This document shows, one piece after another, positions 9,651-17,452 of a stretch of DNA of 64,000 nucleotides (position 1 is its first letter; every line of letters begins with the position of its first letter). This stretch comes from Anabaenopsis elenkinii CCIBt3563 (lineage in GTDB: Bacteria > Cyanobacteriota > Cyanobacteriia > Cyanobacteriales > Nostocaceae), in contig NZ_CP063311.1 in NCBI RefSeq assembly GCF_015245355.1, positions 4,304,140 through 4,368,139 on the forward strand. The letters run 5' to 3'. Position numbers and translations under genes: made by a program. The notes under the pieces are model-generated. The model was not told the origin of the DNA and did not search any database. It was given only the letters and a program-made list of their open reading frames with translations.

Positions 9651-10046
9651 ATTATCCTGTGATAAGCGCCCTTGTAACTCCCGCACCCGCTCTAAACTTA
9701 AACCTGTAATTTCTCTAGTTTCTTCTGCACCCATACCCCTGCGGAGTAAATTAATGGCGATGGTTTCCTGTGCTTCCTGAACACCTTGCTGAATACCTTG
9801 CTGAACACCTTCCTGAATACCTTCTTGGCGAGCTTTGCGTTCCCAACTGGTGACAATTTCCATATATTTTTCCTCCTGTAATAATCCCATATTATTCGCC
9901 GTCACCTGAAATAATTCCTCTTCGGTCCCATTCAAATTGAGATAGACATCCACAAACCCTGAAATTAACTGCATCCGCGCTGGGTCTAGCTTCAAAGTAA
10001 TTAACAGAGGATGTTTGGAAAGTGTTAAACAGGTAATTTTTATATT
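9648..10046 (-). pseudogene. C-terminal remnant of an Rpn-family nuclease/transposase
   Basis: About 130 codons remain, from KITCLTLSKHPLLITLKLDP to the stop. Features of the Rpn family C-terminus are visible: MEIVTSWERKARQEG, then a degenerate EGIQEGVQQGIQQGVQE repeat, and MGAEETREITGLSLERV at the end. The N-terminal PD-(D/E)XK catalytic domain is absent. In its place the frame runs into heptamer repeats that translate as FPIPYSLSPIPCSLFPN, so the apparent start near 10115 is an artefact. A MITE-interrupted repeat lies just beyond. Confidence 0.8.
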
Positions 10047-10109
10047 AGGGAACAGGGAACAGGGAATGGGGGATAGGGAATAGGGAATAGGGAATGGGGA
10101 ATGGGGAAC
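10047..10109. repeat. Degenerate heptamer tandem repeat (GGGAACA/GGGAATA type)
   Basis: About nine units of 7 bp (GGGAACA, GGGAATG, GGGATAG, GGGAATA). It marks the break point of the Rpn remnant and resembles STRR arrays of heterocystous cyanobacteria. Confidence 0.8.
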
Positions 10110-10116
10110 GCACAAA

Positions 10117-10434
10117 AAACAATAAAATCCAGTTCCCTCCCCTTACAAGGCTATCCATTACCCGGATCTTTCTTAACATTCGTGAGAGCGATCGCTCGCA
10201 AACCCCCAAACCTTAATCCTCCGTTGATGATTCTCAATAAAATAAGGGTTTTATCAAGAACAATAAGGTACATTTTGTCAAGAGTAGGGAAATTTTCAAG
10301 CGTTGAAACCATTGCCACATAAATGTTTCAAGATTGTTAAGAAAGATGTGAGTAATGAATAGCCTTACAAGGGGAGGGTTAGGGTGGGGTGAAACAATAG
10401 TTGATACACTAATCATGACTTATCAAACATCCTC
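10117..10434 (+). repeat. Dispersed G-rich repeat, copy 5, split by a MITE
   Basis: The first part, up to 10150, and the last part, from 10363, join into one normal repeat once the 212-bp insert and one copy of the duplicated 10-mer are removed. The joined sequence matches the copy at 8627-8723 almost base for base. Confidence 0.85.
10151..10362. mobile_element. 212-bp MITE with 10-bp target-site duplication
   Basis: Terminal inverted repeats of about 30 bp match at 25 of 30 positions. Left end: CTATCCATTAC...ATCTTTCTTAACA. Right end, reversed: CTATTCATTAC...ATCTTTCTTAACA. The flanks carry a perfect direct repeat CCTTACAAGG at 10141-10150 and 10363-10372. The empty site is seen at 8627-8723. 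There is no transposase inside, so it needs a helper in trans. The parent IS family is not identified; a 10-bp duplication would fit IS4-like or related groups. Confidence 0.88.
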
Positions 10435-10491
10435 TGAGGGTGGGGTCAAAGATATTTGCAGCAAATCTCTGGTGTTAATCTTGCCCATATC

Positions 10492-13400
10492 TTATATGAT
10501 ATCTCCTAAAATCTCCTCTGCTTTCAAATAAAAATGCTCAATTTTAATTAAAGGTTCCCAACCCAAGCGCACAGGGTTTTTAATAGTCACCACCCTAGGA
10601 GAAGACGCACAATTAAACACCACATATAACCAATAATCATGCTGTAATCTTTCCGCAGTTTTATATTCATTTGTAGTCAAGGCGACTTGGCCAATATTCC
10701 CCCGTCCCTTAACTTCAATAAACCTCACTTCACTAGCTTTTAAAGGGTCGCCAGAGTCTGGTTGACGGGAGATTAAATCAAAACCCCGGTTTTCTGCTTC
10801 CACACTCACAACCTCCCAACCTCTAGCTTGTTCATATTCTATCACTGCTTGAATGGCAATTTTTTCAATTTGCTCATCAGCAACCATGGGCGCAATTTCT
10901 GGGGATGTTCTTTGGGGATGGGGTAACACCCAAGCTCGCCCATGATGATTAATACTAGTAATGGTACAACTGGCTTCTTTTTGCAATTCTTCCCGACGTT
11001 GTTCTAATCGACCATTTAATTCAAATAGTCGGTCTTCTAATTGTTTAATTCGTCCTTCTAATCCCTGTTCTTTAGAGCCAGATTCCTTAAGTTCAAACAA
11101 CTCTGCATATTGAATCTGGACTTTATTGATAATCACATTCAGACTAATTTCTATATGCTGGGAAATTGTCTTGACTTCCTTTTGTCTTTCGGTGCGAATT
11201 TCTGTTAAAAAGCTATTTAATTCTTGTTCAACTAATGCTTGTTCTACCTGTTCGCGACTGGGTAAGTTACTGTCATCTGGTATGGAATTAACCCAGTTAC
11301 CATTGTCCTCACCTTCTCCACTGGTACTAGATACTAAATCTAAAAATATGGTTGGTTGACGGATGGTGATTTTTCCATCTAACTCTGTCTGGACTACATA
11401 TAAACGTTCATGGAGTTTATTACCCCGTCCATCACTAATCCCGGCGGAAAATACATCTAACCTCCCTGGGGTGTGACGATGTAAATCAAAAAATACTGCA
11501 CCGCGGTGCTGGTGTTCCTGTACTTTGGTAGCAACTTCCTCCCGCACACATTCAAATAGGGGATGTCCTGGGGTGACCCATTCTAAGGTGGGGTCATCTG
11601 TCAAGATATGTTTATCAAAGGTAATCTTTTTATACTCTCGCCCCAATTTACCAAAGCGAGTTTCTAATTTATCTCCCGTTCCCCACAAGGTGCGCGGAAC
11701 CCGCCCAATTTTATATATTTTCTTACCCTTCCCTGTTTCCTTGGGATGAATCCCCGCTATGAATGCTGCTTGGACAAAGAAATCATGGATGACTTCGGGG
11801 ACTAATCGCCGTTCCTTAGCTTCAGCAGATTTACTGATAATTTGTGACAGATTTAATTCCCGTCTGGCTAATCCTTCCAAGGCAGAATCGCTAATTTTAC
11901 GGAAATGTTCTGTATCTACTTGTTCTACAATCCGATTCAGAATTGCCGACTCAGTGAGGTTATGGGCGTACATATCCCGGATCATCTTTTCTAACTCATT
12001 GGCGGGGAAAACATCCCCTAGGACGTTAAATACTTTACCGGTTCTTTCCGGGTCTAAATCCCTTTCAATGGCGCGAATCCGCTCAAACAGCTTCCATAGT
12101 ACCTTACCTTCAGTGGTATTAATAGCGACAAAGTTAAAAATTAAACAATCTTTATCCTGGCCGTAGCGGTGAATACGTCCCATCCGCTGCTCTAACCTGA
12201 CGGGATTCCAGGGGATATCATAATTAATCATGAACCAGCAGAATTGTAAATTAATTCCTTCTCCCGCTGCTTCCGTCGCTACTAGTACCTGACACTCTTC
12301 TTTAAATTTCCGTTCGGAATAGATGCGAGTGTTGGGTGTATCTCGATCGCCTATTTTCATTGTTCCATGAATTTGGGTCACGGATAAACCCCAAGCTTGT
12401 AATTTCCCCACTAGATAATCTAAGGTGTCCTTATGCTCAGTAAAAATGAGCATTTTCATCTTAGGGTCTTGAAAAATTCCCTCCTGGGTAATTACTTCTT
12501 TGAGTTTGACTAATTTAGATTCTACTTCCCGTTTTTCTAAGCTCAAGGCTTGATGAATTAAAGCAGTTAATTGTAAGATTTCCCTTTGTAATGCAATGGG
12601 GTCAATAGAAGCTACCACACCTTCTAAATCCCCCATAATTTTTTCCTGTTCTGTGTCTGTTAAATCATTAAAGTCATCGGGAAGCTTTTTCTTAATTTGC
12701 TCTTGACGATGGGCTTCTGGATCTTCTAAAATTCTTTGGCGTTTATCGCGCATTCGTTCTAAACTGCGCCGCACAGCGTAAATACTAGAAGCAAAGCGAC
12801 GTTGTAACATCGCCATGGTAAAACCTAATGCTCTACCTTTAGCTGTATCATCGGTTGCAGCTTTGATTGATTGGTCTTCTACATAGTCTGTCAGAGCATG
12901 ATAAAATTCTAATTCTTCCGCGTCAATTTGAAACTCAATGGTATCAACTTTGCGATTAGTGAATAATTTTTTAACAATACCGGTTTCTGCATCGGGAAAT
13001 GTTTTTAAAGATTCTTTGGTACGACGCAGGTAAAAAGGAGCATGATTTTGATCAATTGCAGCTTGTAAACTTTGCACATCCCCATACACATCTCTATCTA
13101 ATAATTCTAGGAATAAACAAAAGTTTTTTGGGTCGCCCTTGTGGGGGGTAGCGGTCATTAATAAATAGTGGTCGGTAATTTGGGAGAGTTGTTCACCCAG
13201 TTTATAGGCTAAAGTTTTATTATCGGAACTGTAAGCACTCATTTTATGTGCTTCATCCACAATAATTAAATCCCAGTTACTTCTTAATAAACTATCTTTC
13301 GCATCTTGAATGCGAGAAACCCAAGATACAGAAGTAATCACTTGACTTTTGTCTTGCCAAGGATTAGAACCATAATTAGCCCGCAGGACATCACCCCGGA

Positions 13401-13935
13401 TTACCTCAAATTCTTCGCGAAATTTGTCTTTTAGTTCTCGTTGCCATTGAAATGTCAGGTTGGCGGGTGTAATAATTAGGGTACGTTTCACCAGTCCCCT
13501 AGCTTTTAATTCTTTGAGCAGCAACCCCGCCATAATGGTTTTACCCGCTCCGGGGTCATCCGCCAGTAAAAACCGCAGCCTTGGCTGTTTTAAAAAATAC
13601 TCATAAACCGCCTCTAATTGATGGGGGAGGGGGTCTACCCGGGCGATCGCCAAGGCAAAATAAGGATCATATTCGTAAGCTAACCCCAAACGTAGAGCTT
13701 CCACACCGAACCGAAAATACTGGGCGTTACCATCAAAGGGTTCTCTTTCCGGTGTAGCTTGTAACTGTTCCAACTGTTCAGCGTTGAGTATGGGTTGATA
13801 AACCTGATTAGTTTTGAGTCCTTTACCCGTGAGTTTAACTGCTGTCCCCATTGTTTTCACGGACAACACCTGTACTGGTTCTGGAAAGATGGAACCACGC
13901 ACAATTACATCTTCTTGTAGCTGGTCAATTTTCAT
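10492..13935 (-). CDS. SNF2-type helicase with C-terminal DUF3883 domain
   Basis: 1147 aa from the ATG at 13935. A TTG 15 bp upstream is in frame, but GAGAGG sits 7-8 bp before the ATG, so the ATG is chosen. Walker A LADDPGAGKT is near residue 125, DEAHK near 228, and helicase motifs V/VI (EGINLQF, EQRMGRIHRYGQ) near 560-595. A coiled region around 950 precedes the DUF3883 module (ENRGFDLISR...RFIEVKGRG, about 1050-1090), whose D and ExK resemble a PD-(D/E)XK fold. Such helicases accompany DUF1156 and DUF499 proteins in anti-phage loci. It is the first gene of the minus-strand block. DNA translocation is well supported; nuclease activity of the tail is inference. Confidence 0.9.
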   Translation of the reverse strand: MKIDQLQEDVIVRGSIFPEPVQVLSVKTMGTAVKLTGKGLKTNQVYQPILNAEQLEQLQATPEREPFDGNAQYFRFGVEALRLGLAYEYDPYFALAIARVDPLPHQLEAVYEYFLKQPRLRFLLADDPGAGKTIMAGLLLKELKARGLVKRTLIITPANLTFQWQRELKDKFREEFEVIRGDVLRANYGSNPWQDKSQVITSVSWVSRIQDAKDSLLRSNWDLIIVDEAHKMSAYSSDNKTLAYKLGEQLSQITDHYLLMTATPHKGDPKNFCLFLELLDRDVYGDVQSLQAAIDQNHAPFYLRRTKESLKTFPDAETGIVKKLFTNRKVDTIEFQIDAEELEFYHALTDYVEDQSIKAATDDTAKGRALGFTMAMLQRRFASSIYAVRRSLERMRDKRQRILEDPEAHRQEQIKKKLPDDFNDLTDTEQEKIMGDLEGVVASIDPIALQREILQLTALIHQALSLEKREVESKLVKLKEVITQEGIFQDPKMKMLIFTEHKDTLDYLVGKLQAWGLSVTQIHGTMKIGDRDTPNTRIYSERKFKEECQVLVATEAAGEGINLQFCWFMINYDIPWNPVRLEQRMGRIHRYGQDKDCLIFNFVAINTTEGKVLWKLFERIRAIERDLDPERTGKVFNVLGDVFPANELEKMIRDMYAHNLTESAILNRIVEQVDTEHFRKISDSALEGLARRELNLSQIISKSAEAKERRLVPEVIHDFFVQAAFIAGIHPKETGKGKKIYKIGRVPRTLWGTGDKLETRFGKLGREYKKITFDKHILTDDPTLEWVTPGHPLFECVREEVATKVQEHQHRGAVFFDLHRHTPGRLDVFSAGISDGRGNKLHERLYVVQTELDGKITIRQPTIFLDLVSSTSGEGEDNGNWVNSIPDDSNLPSREQVEQALVEQELNSFLTEIRTERQKEVKTISQHIEISLNVIINKVQIQYAELFELKESGSKEQGLEGRIKQLEDRLFELNGRLEQRREELQKEASCTITSINHHGRAWVLPHPQRTSPEIAPMVADEQIEKIAIQAVIEYEQARGWEVVSVEAENRGFDLISRQPDSGDPLKASEVRFIEVKGRGNIGQVALTTNEYKTAERLQHDYWLYVVFNCASSPRVVTIKNPVRLGWEPLIKIEHFYLKAEEILGDII

Positions 13936-14121
13936 CGGGTTACCTCTCAATACTCAGGAGTATATCTGTTACCAGCACTCTACTGATTATATAAGTATAA
14001 GCATATTGAGGTAAACTTTAGGTGAACTTTATAGTTAAAATTGTTGTACTTAAAGGTGATGGAACTTAATAAATTAACTAAATATTTTTACATAAAATAA
14101 CTTTTTAGGGTAGGTAAAAAA

Positions 14122-14168
14122 GCCCACCCCTCCCTCAACCTCCTTATAAGAGGAGGGGACTGGATTTT
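14122..14168 (-). repeat. Inverted partial copy of the G-rich repeat
   Basis: CCCACCCCTCCCTCAACCTC...GAGGAGGGGACTGGATTTT is the reverse complement of the central part of the repeat family, located next to the stop of the Uma2 gene. Confidence 0.7.
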
Positions 14169-14174
14169 CTGGTT

Positions 14175-14744
14175 TCAGGATGAGCGCTGATTAATTTTCA
14201 ACCAGGTAAAAACTTGCTCTGATGTCAGGTTTAAATCGACTCCTGCTAAAACTTGTAGGGGGGAAGCTCCTCTACAAATCTGAGGTTGTTGGTCTGGGGT
14301 CAAAATCAGGACAGAATAATCATCTGGATCAACCATCCACCCTAACTGACAACCATGTTTTAAACAATGTAAAAGATTATCAATAACCCGATTCGCCTTC
14401 TGATCAGGGGAAAGAATTTCAATAGACCAATCAGGGGGTGCTGTAAAATTATCCTCCGCTTCTCCCACTTCGTTGACTGCAATTCGCGCCCAAGCAATTA
14501 CAGCGATATCAGGAACAATAGATCGCCCGGCGAAAGTACAGCGCAGTTCAGGTAAGGCCGTATATGCTTGGCTATGACTATCAACTTCAGTTAACAGGCG
14601 CTTTTGTAAAATAGAGTGGCGAGTTTTTGGCATTGGTTTTTGCATGGCTTCCCCGTCCATGTATTCCCATGCTGGGGATTCCTCTACACAGGGAAGTTTC
14701 AGAAATCCATCAATTGTCAGAGTTTGGGGGGAAAAGGTAGTCAT
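14175..14744 (-). CDS. Uma2 family protein
   Basis: 189 aa, a second, diverged Uma2 gene. Seen in order: TIDGFLKLP, WEYMDGEAMQKP at about residues 26-37, SIVPDIAVIAW near 75 and PDWSIEILSPDQ near 103, giving the predicted nuclease D and E, followed by GCQLGWMVDPDDYSV. Substrate and role are unknown. It lies head-to-tail 29 bp after cobA on the same strand and may be co-transcribed by read-through, with no implied functional link. Confidence 0.88.
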   Translation of the reverse strand: MTTFSPQTLTIDGFLKLPCVEESPAWEYMDGEAMQKPMPKTRHSILQKRLLTEVDSHSQAYTALPELRCTFAGRSIVPDIAVIAWARIAVNEVGEAEDNFTAPPDWSIEILSPDQKANRVIDNLLHCLKHGCQLGWMVDPDDYSVLILTPDQQPQICRGASPLQVLAGVDLNLTSEQVFTWLKINQRSS

Positions 14745-14773
14745 GGTTTGGGAACTCAGCTTTTACTGTAGAA

Positions 14774-15535
14774 TTACACAGGAGAGCAGCCAGATAAAAT
14801 ACTGTGCATATTGACAACTGCACCAATCACAGCGATCGCCGGGGCGGTAAATCCAGTGGCTGTAACTTGGGCAATAATAGTTTCTAAGGTTCCAATCAAT
14901 TCTTGTTGTTCTGGTCGTGTCCCCCAACGCACTAAAGCAATGGGTGTTGCACAATCTAGCCCAGCTTGGCTTAATTGTTCCACAATATAAGGCAGATTCT
15001 GAACCCCCATGTAAATCACAATAGTTTGTGAACCTTGGGCGATCGCCTGCCAATTTACCTCTGGCTTATACTTATCCACTGATTCATGTCCCGTAACGAA
15101 AGTTACAGAAGAACTATATAACCTATGGGTTAAAGGTATACCAGCATAGGCAGGAGCCGCCACACCCGATGTAATACCCGGCACAACCTCCACAGGTATA
15201 CCAGCAGCCACTAAATCCGCCATTTCCTCCCCCCCACGACCGAAGATAAAAGGGTCACCGCCCTTGAGTCGCACAACTAGGGGGTATTCTTGAGCTTTGG
15301 TAATTAACAACTGGGTAGTTTCTGACTGTAGTAACGAATGTCTCCCCATGCGCTTACCTGCGTTGATTTTCTCCGCTTGGGGGTTAATCATGTCTAAAAT
15401 CTCTGGACTAACCAAAGCATCATAAATCACCACATCAGCAGATTCTAATAAACCCTTACCCTTGAGGGTCATTAGTCCTGGGTCTCCTGGACCCGCACCT
15501 AATAAATAAACCTTACCCGTCACCGTGCGGCTCAT
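14774..15535 (-). CDS. cobA: Uroporphyrinogen-III C-methyltransferase (SUMT)
   Basis: 253 aa, the usual length for a single-domain SUMT. The SAM-binding motif VYLLGAGPGDPGLMTLKG is at about residues 9-26, GGDPFIFGRGGEE at about 90-102 and VVPGITSG at about 117. The enzyme methylates uroporphyrinogen III at C2 and C7 to give precorrin-2, the branch point to siroheme and cobalamin. The next gene upstream is a CbiX/SirB chelatase, so the pair could make siroheme for nitrite and sulfite reductases. A 337-bp palindrome-containing gap separates them, so this gene may have its own promoter. Confidence 0.95.
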   Translation of the reverse strand: MSRTVTGKVYLLGAGPGDPGLMTLKGKGLLESADVVIYDALVSPEILDMINPQAEKINAGKRMGRHSLLQSETTQLLITKAQEYPLVVRLKGGDPFIFGRGGEEMADLVAAGIPVEVVPGITSGVAAPAYAGIPLTHRLYSSSVTFVTGHESVDKYKPEVNWQAIAQGSQTIVIYMGVQNLPYIVEQLSQAGLDCATPIALVRWGTRPEQQELIGTLETIIAQVTATGFTAPAIAVIGAVVNMHSILSGCSPV

Positions 15536-15872
15536 GTATCTATTAAAATATAGTGGGAGAGTGAGAACCCCTACGCTTTAGCGAGGGGATGAAACGTGAC
15601 TCAACAGGATTTATCCTGTCGTATCCTTACAAAAAAACTTTAACAGGTATTTACAAAGCATTTCTGATTAGTTAGGATAAAAAAGCATCCACAAATATGG
15701 TGAAAAACCCAAAAGATGCTTTCCTTAAGTAGCCACACAGCTAAATATACCTTTAGCCAAGGTGGGTAGGGGTTCTTGACAGACCCAAAACAAAGTAATT
15801 TACTTAATCTATTAGATTAAGTAAATCACGTTGTAAACGTTGCACAGCATGGCTTGGGCCTGCGTAGCAACA
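15536..15872. other. Gap with strong palindromes; possible IS200/IS605-type remnant
   Basis: No gene is seen. A hairpin CCCCTACGCTTTAGCGAGGGG at about 15569-15589 resembles the subterminal hairpins of cyanobacterial IS200/IS605 elements. The 11-mer AGAACCCCTAC near 15565 recurs inverted near 15766, bracketing about 210 bp. Other stems are ACAGGATTTATCCTGT near 15605, AAAGCATC...GATGCTTT near 15682-15722, and a 14-bp perfect inverted repeat at 15798-15826 (ATTTACTTAATCTA, one-base centre). The last could be a cbiX terminator or an operator. Transposon origin is a guess from hairpin style. Confidence 0.5.
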
Positions 15873-16616
15873 TCAGTTTAGAATCCCCTGTGTTTCAACC
15901 AGGGGAGATGTCAATAAATCCCCAATTATCTCAGCTAATTCTCGACTTGCTCCCAAAGGCGCAGCCAGTTGGAAAGTCACAGTAGGAAATTGTAATTTTA
16001 GCCTTTCTATAGACAGAGCGATCGCATCAGTTATGCCACCTGTAAATAAAAAGTAGGGTAGAATTGCCACTTTTGTCTGTCCTGCAGCCACTAAAGCCTG
16101 GATACGTGATTCTAAACTAGGAGCCACAGCCCAATAAGCAGTAACTGCACCCAACTGGGCCGCTATGGTTTCTATAGGCTCTAGGGAACCAGGACGACGG
16201 CTACCATGGGCTAATAAAATTGTAGTTTCTGCTGGGATTGTCGCCATTTGCTGGGATAGCAAAGTAACTAAATCCCCGTGACTACCTAAATGGGGGTGCT
16301 GATGAATAATTATATCTTCACCCAGAGCCTGTTGTGCCAAAGCAATCTGCTCCGGAATATCCGCCATCACATGGACACCCGGTAACAGAAACACTGGGAC
16401 AATTTCTAAAGACTTAACCCCCTCCCTCAAAGCAACACCAGCAAAGTCTTGAATCTGCTGATATAAAGGTTGGGGTTGTAATTCCAGAGCAGCTATACCT
16501 ACCAAATGTTTACCATTACCCAGTTGCGCAGATACCAACTGTCCTAATTCCTCCATAGCCACTTGGGGGCGGGGGTCACGACTACCATGGGATACCAGTA
16601 AATATGCAGACATCAT
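15873..16616 (-). CDS. Sirohydrochlorin chelatase, two-domain CbiX/SirB
   Basis: 247 aa, the long form with two related chelatase halves. The metal-site motif SHGSRDPRP is at residues 9-17 and a second AHGSRRPGS near 141. VFLLPGVHVMADIP near 75 and LPYFLFTGGIT near 191 are equivalent segments of each half. It inserts Fe2+ (siroheme) or Co2+ (cobalamin branch) into sirohydrochlorin. It starts 2 bp after the stop of the DUF4359 gene, suggesting translational coupling, and lies upstream of cobA on the same strand. Which metal is used cannot be read from sequence; siroheme is likely given cobA. Confidence 0.92.
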   Translation of the reverse strand: MMSAYLLVSHGSRDPRPQVAMEELGQLVSAQLGNGKHLVGIAALELQPQPLYQQIQDFAGVALREGVKSLEIVPVFLLPGVHVMADIPEQIALAQQALGEDIIIHQHPHLGSHGDLVTLLSQQMATIPAETTILLAHGSRRPGSLEPIETIAAQLGAVTAYWAVAPSLESRIQALVAAGQTKVAILPYFLFTGGITDAIALSIERLKLQFPTVTFQLAAPLGASRELAEIIGDLLTSPLVETQGILN

Positions 16617-16618
16617 AA

Positions 16619-16999
16619 TTATTGCGGCTTGGCAGTATAAGTATAAAAGCTATTAAAAGCTCCTACGGTTTCAAATTTATATAACGGTATCCAGGAACTG
16701 ATTTTTAAATCAGTCCGGTAAACACTAAAAATGACAAAATCCTGCTTTTGGGTACTCCGTGCGAGGATATCCCGCATTTGGGGAATAGTTTGATCTACCA
16801 GATTGTCACATTGAGACTTGATTAAATTTTCTAAAAAATTGCTGGTTTTCTGGCAAACGTCCACCTTTAAATATTCTGTCAGCCGTTGTGTGGCATACTC
16901 TTCATATGCAGCCTGGGAAGGATTGGTCATAGCCATTGCTACCCCCAAGGCTAATAGTCCTAGAACTCCCGAACATCCGATAGTTGTCAGTGCTTTCAT
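16619..16999 (-). CDS. DUF4359 family exported protein
   Basis: 126 aa. The N-terminus is a signal peptide or single anchor (VLGLLALGVAMAMTNPSQAA, cleavage possible after A30). The remainder, with YEEYATQRLTEYL, two cysteines near 50 and 65, and DFVIFSVYRTDL, matches DUF4359, a small cyanobacterial family of unknown function. It is the first gene of the run that leads into the chelatase. Exported location is likely; biochemical role unknown. Confidence 0.8.
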   Translation of the reverse strand: MKALTTIGCSGVLGLLALGVAMAMTNPSQAAYEEYATQRLTEYLKVDVCQKTSNFLENLIKSQCDNLVDQTIPQMRDILARSTQKQDFVIFSVYRTDLKISSWIPLYKFETVGAFNSFYTYTAKPQ

Positions 17000-17070
17000 G
17001 GTTTCTGGGTTAAACTCGCTATAGTCATTCCACTGGAAATTGAGAAAATCCGCCCCTCTAAAAAAAGGTC

Positions 17071-17100
17071 TTGATCATTTTCTGATCATCGTGTTATAAT
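17071..17100 (+). promoter_or_regulatory. Sigma-70-type promoter of tRNA-His
   Basis: TTGATC at 17071-17076 and a perfect TATAAT at 17095-17100 with an 18-bp spacer. The tRNA begins 12 bp further on. Two TGATCA palindromes overlap the -35 and the spacer. Confidence 0.75.
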
Positions 17101-17111
17101 CACAATACAAT

Positions 17112-17185
17112 GGCGAGCGTAGCCAAGTGGTTAAGGCAGTGGTTTGTGGTACCACCATTCGTGGGTTCGAGTCCCATCGTTCGCC
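17112..17185 (+). tRNA. tRNA-His (GTG anticodon)
   Basis: Cloverleaf: G-1 at 17112, acceptor GCGAGCG pairing with CGTTCGC, D arm GCC...GGC, anticodon stem GTGGT/ACCAC with loop TTGTGGT (anticodon GTG), and T arm GTGGG-TTCGAGT-CCCAT. G-1 is opposite C73, the identity pair for histidyl-tRNA synthetase. CCA is not encoded. Confidence 0.96.
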
Positions 17186-17358
17186 CTATTTTACCAGAGA
17201 GTACAATCAACAGTCTAGAGTGCTGGAGAACTTGTCATAAGAAACCTAGGGAATCTCCCCCAAAATTGTCTAACTTGAGTTAGAGTGAAATAACACTGAG
17301 TAGCATATATTCTGAGTAAAGAAAAAGACAAAGCAATTTGCCTGCTCATAAGTAGAAA

Positions 17359-17399
17359 AACACAGATAGATAGAGAATCCGTCTGTGTTGGTTTTTTGT
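17359..17399 (+). terminator. Terminator-like hairpin in the susA leader
   Basis: Stem AACACAGA / TCTGTGTT with a 15-nt loop, followed by GGTTTTTTG. It lies 54 bp before the susA start. It could end tRNA-His transcription or act as an attenuator in the susA leader. Confidence 0.6.
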
Positions 17400-17452
17400 G
17401 TTGATATGTCAAAGAGCGACGTGTTAAATGCAAATTCAATCTGAGGTTTATC

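Noticed and set aside
10101-10322. 73-aa frame crossing the MITE edge
   Set aside because: It spans host repeat and MITE, so it cannot be an ancestral gene.
10151-10362. MITE derived from the IS4-family element at 21394-22575
   Set aside because: Both contain TGTTAAGAAAGA near an end, but in opposite orientation, and the outer ends and duplication lengths differ.
14763-15053. 96-aa minus-strand frame over the cobA 3' end
   Set aside because: It is a shifted reading of cobA, with biased composition and no family match.
15536-15872. Cobalamin riboswitch upstream of cobA
   Set aside because: No B12-box or multi-branched core is visible; the palindromes look like transposon or terminator stems.
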